Source: JBLIRR01 sp049472395 (GTDB lineage: Bacteria; SZUA-182; DTGQ01; JBLIRR01). Taken from it: 64,000 nucleotides of DNA. The number at the start of each line of letters is the position of its first letter. The first letter of the stretch is position 1. The position numbers were made by a program, and so were the translations under genes. Where the stretch lies: positions 1 to 64,000 of the forward strand of contig JBLIRR010000009.1 of the NCBI GenBank assembly GCA_049472395.1. The letters run 5' to 3'. The notes under the pieces were generated by a model. It ran no database searches. It was not told where the DNA came from and saw only the letters and a program-made list of their open reading frames with translations. Shown here piece after piece: positions 61,729-64,000 of this stretch.

Positions 61729-63585
61729 ATGAATAGGTGGAATGTATATTTAAACGATGAGATTAAAGGTCCCTATACAACTGAAGAATTGTCCCAACTT
61801 GAAGGATTCACATCAAATACAAGAGTTTCCCTTGACGATTACCATGAGAGGTGGGGAGCTGCTGAAACATTTCCAGAGCTTAGAAGTCTTTTTGGCAGCC
61901 CCGAAAAGACCGATACCGCACGGTGTCCGGAATGTGGCGCATCTTTAAAATTTAAAGATGGTGAAATCAAGACAAAGTGTGAATATTGTGGTTCCTCCCT
62001 TGCTGTTTCTAAAAAAGAGGAGATGCTTGTTGCCACTGAATGTCCAAAATGCGGCAGTTCTATAGAATACCCGGATGGATCAAATACATTTAAATGCAAT
62101 TATTGTAATTCCTCCCTTTTAATAACAAACAGGGAGAGAATCTTTCATTTCCATATCAAGCAATGTATGGATGCCCAAGAAGCAGCTAGACTTGCCTCAG
62201 AGTTCGCCAGAAATGAAAATCTCAGAATTTCAAATCTGGCCCCACGGTTATATTATGTTCCTTTCTGGCGGTATACTGCAATCTCAATGGATCAGAATAT
62301 CGGAGAGAAATTTTTTGAATTTAGTAAAACAAGACTGAAATCTACGGTGGAAAGTGTTGTTGGAACTTTACACAATGCTATTTGCGATGATTATAATGAT
62401 TATAAAGAGATACCTTCCACCATAGGCACAAAGATCAAAAAGGTTAATGAAACTGACTGTAAGCTCATAGATTATAATATTCTTGCCCGTAATGAGGCAT
62501 ATGGCATTGATACGCTAGGTATACAGGCCCAGGTTTTAAAATTAGAATCTTTGCATGATGAGGAATTAAAAAAGCAGGCCATAGTATTGCCGCCAACCAT
62601 ATCAATTGAAGAAATAAAAGACATGGTAATAAAAAATTCGACTATCGTGTATTGTGAAGGAGGAGACATAGCACATTGCGGGGAAAATTCAAATATGGAC
62701 TATGAAAAGATATATTTCCAGAAGAAAAGTCTGCTGGGAGAAAGACTTATGCTTATCTATTTGCCTTTCTGGATATCAGATTGTTATATTGGGCAGGAAA
62801 AAGCCTTTATAGTAATCAATGAATTGATGAAGCAAGTGGACCTTTACCACGAAGGGTTTGAATTGGAAAAGGCTCCGGCTGTATCAGAAATCTACCAGAT
62901 CCCGCGGTTTGCGCCATTATGCTGCCCTGATTGTGGTAAGAGCATGGAATCAGGAGAATTCCATGCGTTACACGTATGTATGAATTGCAATCGCCTGTGG
63001 CAGGCGGAAAATGATAAATTTATAAATGTTGATTTCAGTATTATTGCACCAAATAAAAAATTATCCGGGAAACTTATCCACTTGCCAATGTGGCAGTTTG
63101 AAGCTGTCATCGCATCAGACTCATTAAAGATGAGCACGCGTGAGGAATTCTCCAGGATAGTCCCCAGGATGAGATCTTTCTCTCTCCTGAAAGAAGAGGA
63201 TAGATCAAAACCAATAAATATATATGTTCAGGGATGGGGTGACAGGAACTTTCCGAAAGTCAGCGGGATCCCCAAGAATTTCCTTGAACGTCAACCCGCC
63301 CTGAGTTTTGCTGAAAACAGCACAATCACAGATATGGTGCGATGTATTTATGATGAAAGAGAAGCAAAGGAAATGGCGCACCTGGCGTTTATATCAGTAA
63401 TCCCGGTAGATATAGCAATTTCAACCAGGTGGCTTAAATTCATAAATGAAATGCACATCGAGTTCAGTAAAACCAGGCTATTACTTCTACCCTTTTATGA
63501 ACTGGGGCCTGATCTTATCGATGGCGTCACAGGTGCCAGTGTGCCTAAAGGGGAATTACAGGAAGGAATAAGAAAAATAAAATAA
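61729..63585 (+). CDS. GYF_2-like / multi-zinc-ribbon protein of unknown function
   Basis: A 618-aa protein. Residues 1-57 resemble a GYF_2 domain (WNVYLNDEIKGPYTTEELSQL). Two zinc ribbons follow: CPECGASL..CEYCGSSL and CPKCGSSI..CNYCNSSL. A third lies near residue 398 (CCPDCGKS..CMNCNRLW). The rest is alpha/beta with aromatic motifs (LYYVPFWRY, LIYLPFWI, LIHLPMWQF) recurring about every 150-180 residues, suggesting an internal triplication. No transmembrane segment is evident. Divergent to the GHKL regulator. Confidence 0.65.
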   Translation: MNRWNVYLNDEIKGPYTTEELSQLEGFTSNTRVSLDDYHERWGAAETFPELRSLFGSPEKTDTARCPECGASLKFKDGEIKTKCEYCGSSLAVSKKEEMLVATECPKCGSSIEYPDGSNTFKCNYCNSSLLITNRERIFHFHIKQCMDAQEAARLASEFARNENLRISNLAPRLYYVPFWRYTAISMDQNIGEKFFEFSKTRLKSTVESVVGTLHNAICDDYNDYKEIPSTIGTKIKKVNETDCKLIDYNILARNEAYGIDTLGIQAQVLKLESLHDEELKKQAIVLPPTISIEEIKDMVIKNSTIVYCEGGDIAHCGENSNMDYEKIYFQKKSLLGERLMLIYLPFWISDCYIGQEKAFIVINELMKQVDLYHEGFELEKAPAVSEIYQIPRFAPLCCPDCGKSMESGEFHALHVCMNCNRLWQAENDKFINVDFSIIAPNKKLSGKLIHLPMWQFEAVIASDSLKMSTREEFSRIVPRMRSFSLLKEEDRSKPINIYVQGWGDRNFPKVSGIPKNFLERQPALSFAENSTITDMVRCIYDEREAKEMAHLAFISVIPVDIAISTRWLKFINEMHIEFSKTRLLLLPFYELGPDLIDGVTGASVPKGELQEGIRKIK

Positions 63586-63612
63586 GCAGCAAAGGCTCAC
63601 CTTCAATAAAGT

Positions 63613-63804
63613 TCATTTTATTTTATGAAGTACTTTTATCGTGGAATCTCTTGAAGGAATGGGGTCAGGACCAATATGGTCAAAACAAGTTTTTATATCA
63701 CAGGTAAGCAAATACTCCTCTACAATATTCGGTATGCTTTCCCGAAGCTTCTCATGAGCAGCTCGTTCTACACGACATTTTTGTTTTCTTACGTTTTTGT
63801 CCAT
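63613..63804 (-). pseudogene. Truncated serine O-acetyltransferase (cysE-like) N-terminal fragment
   Basis: A 63-aa frame downstream of nifS on the same strand. IPNIVEEYLLTC and HIGPDPIPSRDSTIKVL resemble the N-terminal helical domain of CysE-type serine acetyltransferases, which normally exceed 200 residues and often follow nifS. A stop at 63613 ends it, and the hexapeptide catalytic domain is absent downstream. An AAGGG-type ribosome site is present, so it may still be translated. Confidence 0.5.
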
Positions 63805-63855
63805 TGAACATACCGCCCTTCCTCTTCATGTGTTGACATTAGTATGTGTGCGTAT

Positions 63856-64000
63856 TTATTTTTTTTCTTCATTCCAATAGGGAGATAAAGCCCTTAGTTT
63901 CTCTATAATCCCGGGCATCTTCTCTATCACGAAATCCACTTCCTTTATATTGTTATAAATGCTTAAACTGAATCGAATGGAACCATGAGCCATAGTAAAG
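63856..64000 (-). CDS. nifS: NifS-type cysteine desulfurase, C-terminal end (partial)
   Basis: The frame enters from the right edge and ends at TAA (63858-63856). It encodes FTMAHGSIRFSLSIYN, a VDFVIEKMPGIIEKLRALSP helix and a short charged tail. This is the conserved C-terminus of PLP-dependent cysteine desulfurases, which deliver sulfur for Fe-S clusters, here needed by the many Fe-S enzymes. The catalytic part is outside the window. Confidence 0.88.
   Translation of the reverse strand, partial: FTMAHGSIRFSLSIYNNIKEVDFVIEKMPGIIEKLRALSPYWNEEKK

Overview
The window comes from an anaerobic bacterium with a Gram-negative type envelope. It encodes an outer-membrane beta-barrel, lipoproteins, many Sec-exported proteins and an exopolysaccharide locus. 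The anaerobic signs are a selenocysteine formate dehydrogenase, an Nfn-type transhydrogenase, an Nqr/Rnf-like pump, rubrerythrin and ferredoxin:thioredoxin reductase. Base composition looks moderately AT-rich. I cannot name the phylum. The gene mix resembles deep-branching uncultivated bacteria and Deltaproteobacteria-like anaerobes. No rRNA, tRNA or CRISPR array was seen.

Layout. 1-602: end of an IS66-like transposase. 780-11035: exopolysaccharide/O-antigen locus (bi-domain dehydrogenase, toroid protein, GT26 glycosyltransferase, nucleotidyltransferase, polyprenyl-phosphate sugar transferase, O-antigen ligase/polymerase, outer-membrane barrel), interrupted by an opposite-strand TPR gene. 11062-14931: a RiPP-like cassette (PqqD-type recognition protein, radical SAM/SPASM enzyme, HPr-kinase-like protein, IPTL-CTERM-like surface protein, 55-aa Cys-rich candidate precursor). 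15212-24468: secreted proteins, HEAT protein, rubrerythrin, MFS transporter and C39-like peptidase. 24606-26544: J-domain protein, VapBC-like toxin-antitoxin pair and a thiol-redox operon. 27070-36942: formate/NAD(P)H redox cluster with two response regulators and a heme-motif histidine kinase. 36978-51824: RRM protein, NHL propeller protein, second-type EF-G, sigma-54 activator, secreted subtilase, and a cyclase/LysM operon. 51861-58009 (minus strand): a hybrid Nqr/Rnf pump ending in an octaheme cytochrome. 58222-64000: c-di-GMP-I riboswitch controlling a repeat-rich exported protein, a decayed hybrid kinase, a winged-helix/GHKL regulator with an octamer array, a zinc-ribbon protein, a truncated cysE-like gene and the end of nifS.

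How the parts work together. The redox genes form a coherent anaerobic energy module: formate oxidation or CO2 reduction by a Sec enzyme, flavin-linked NAD(P)H and ferredoxin exchange, and a membrane pump joined to an extracytoplasmic multiheme cytochrome. Around it lie surface genes for polysaccharide, Met/Pro/Gly-rich exported proteins, proteases and a surface-anchored protein. At least one of these is under predicted c-di-GMP control. The points most worth follow-up are the RiPP-like cassette, the Nqr/Rnf hybrid, the UGA/SECIS in fdhA, the riboswitch, and the octamer array around a probably leaderless regulator. All functional calls rest on reading motifs by eye. No database search was run.
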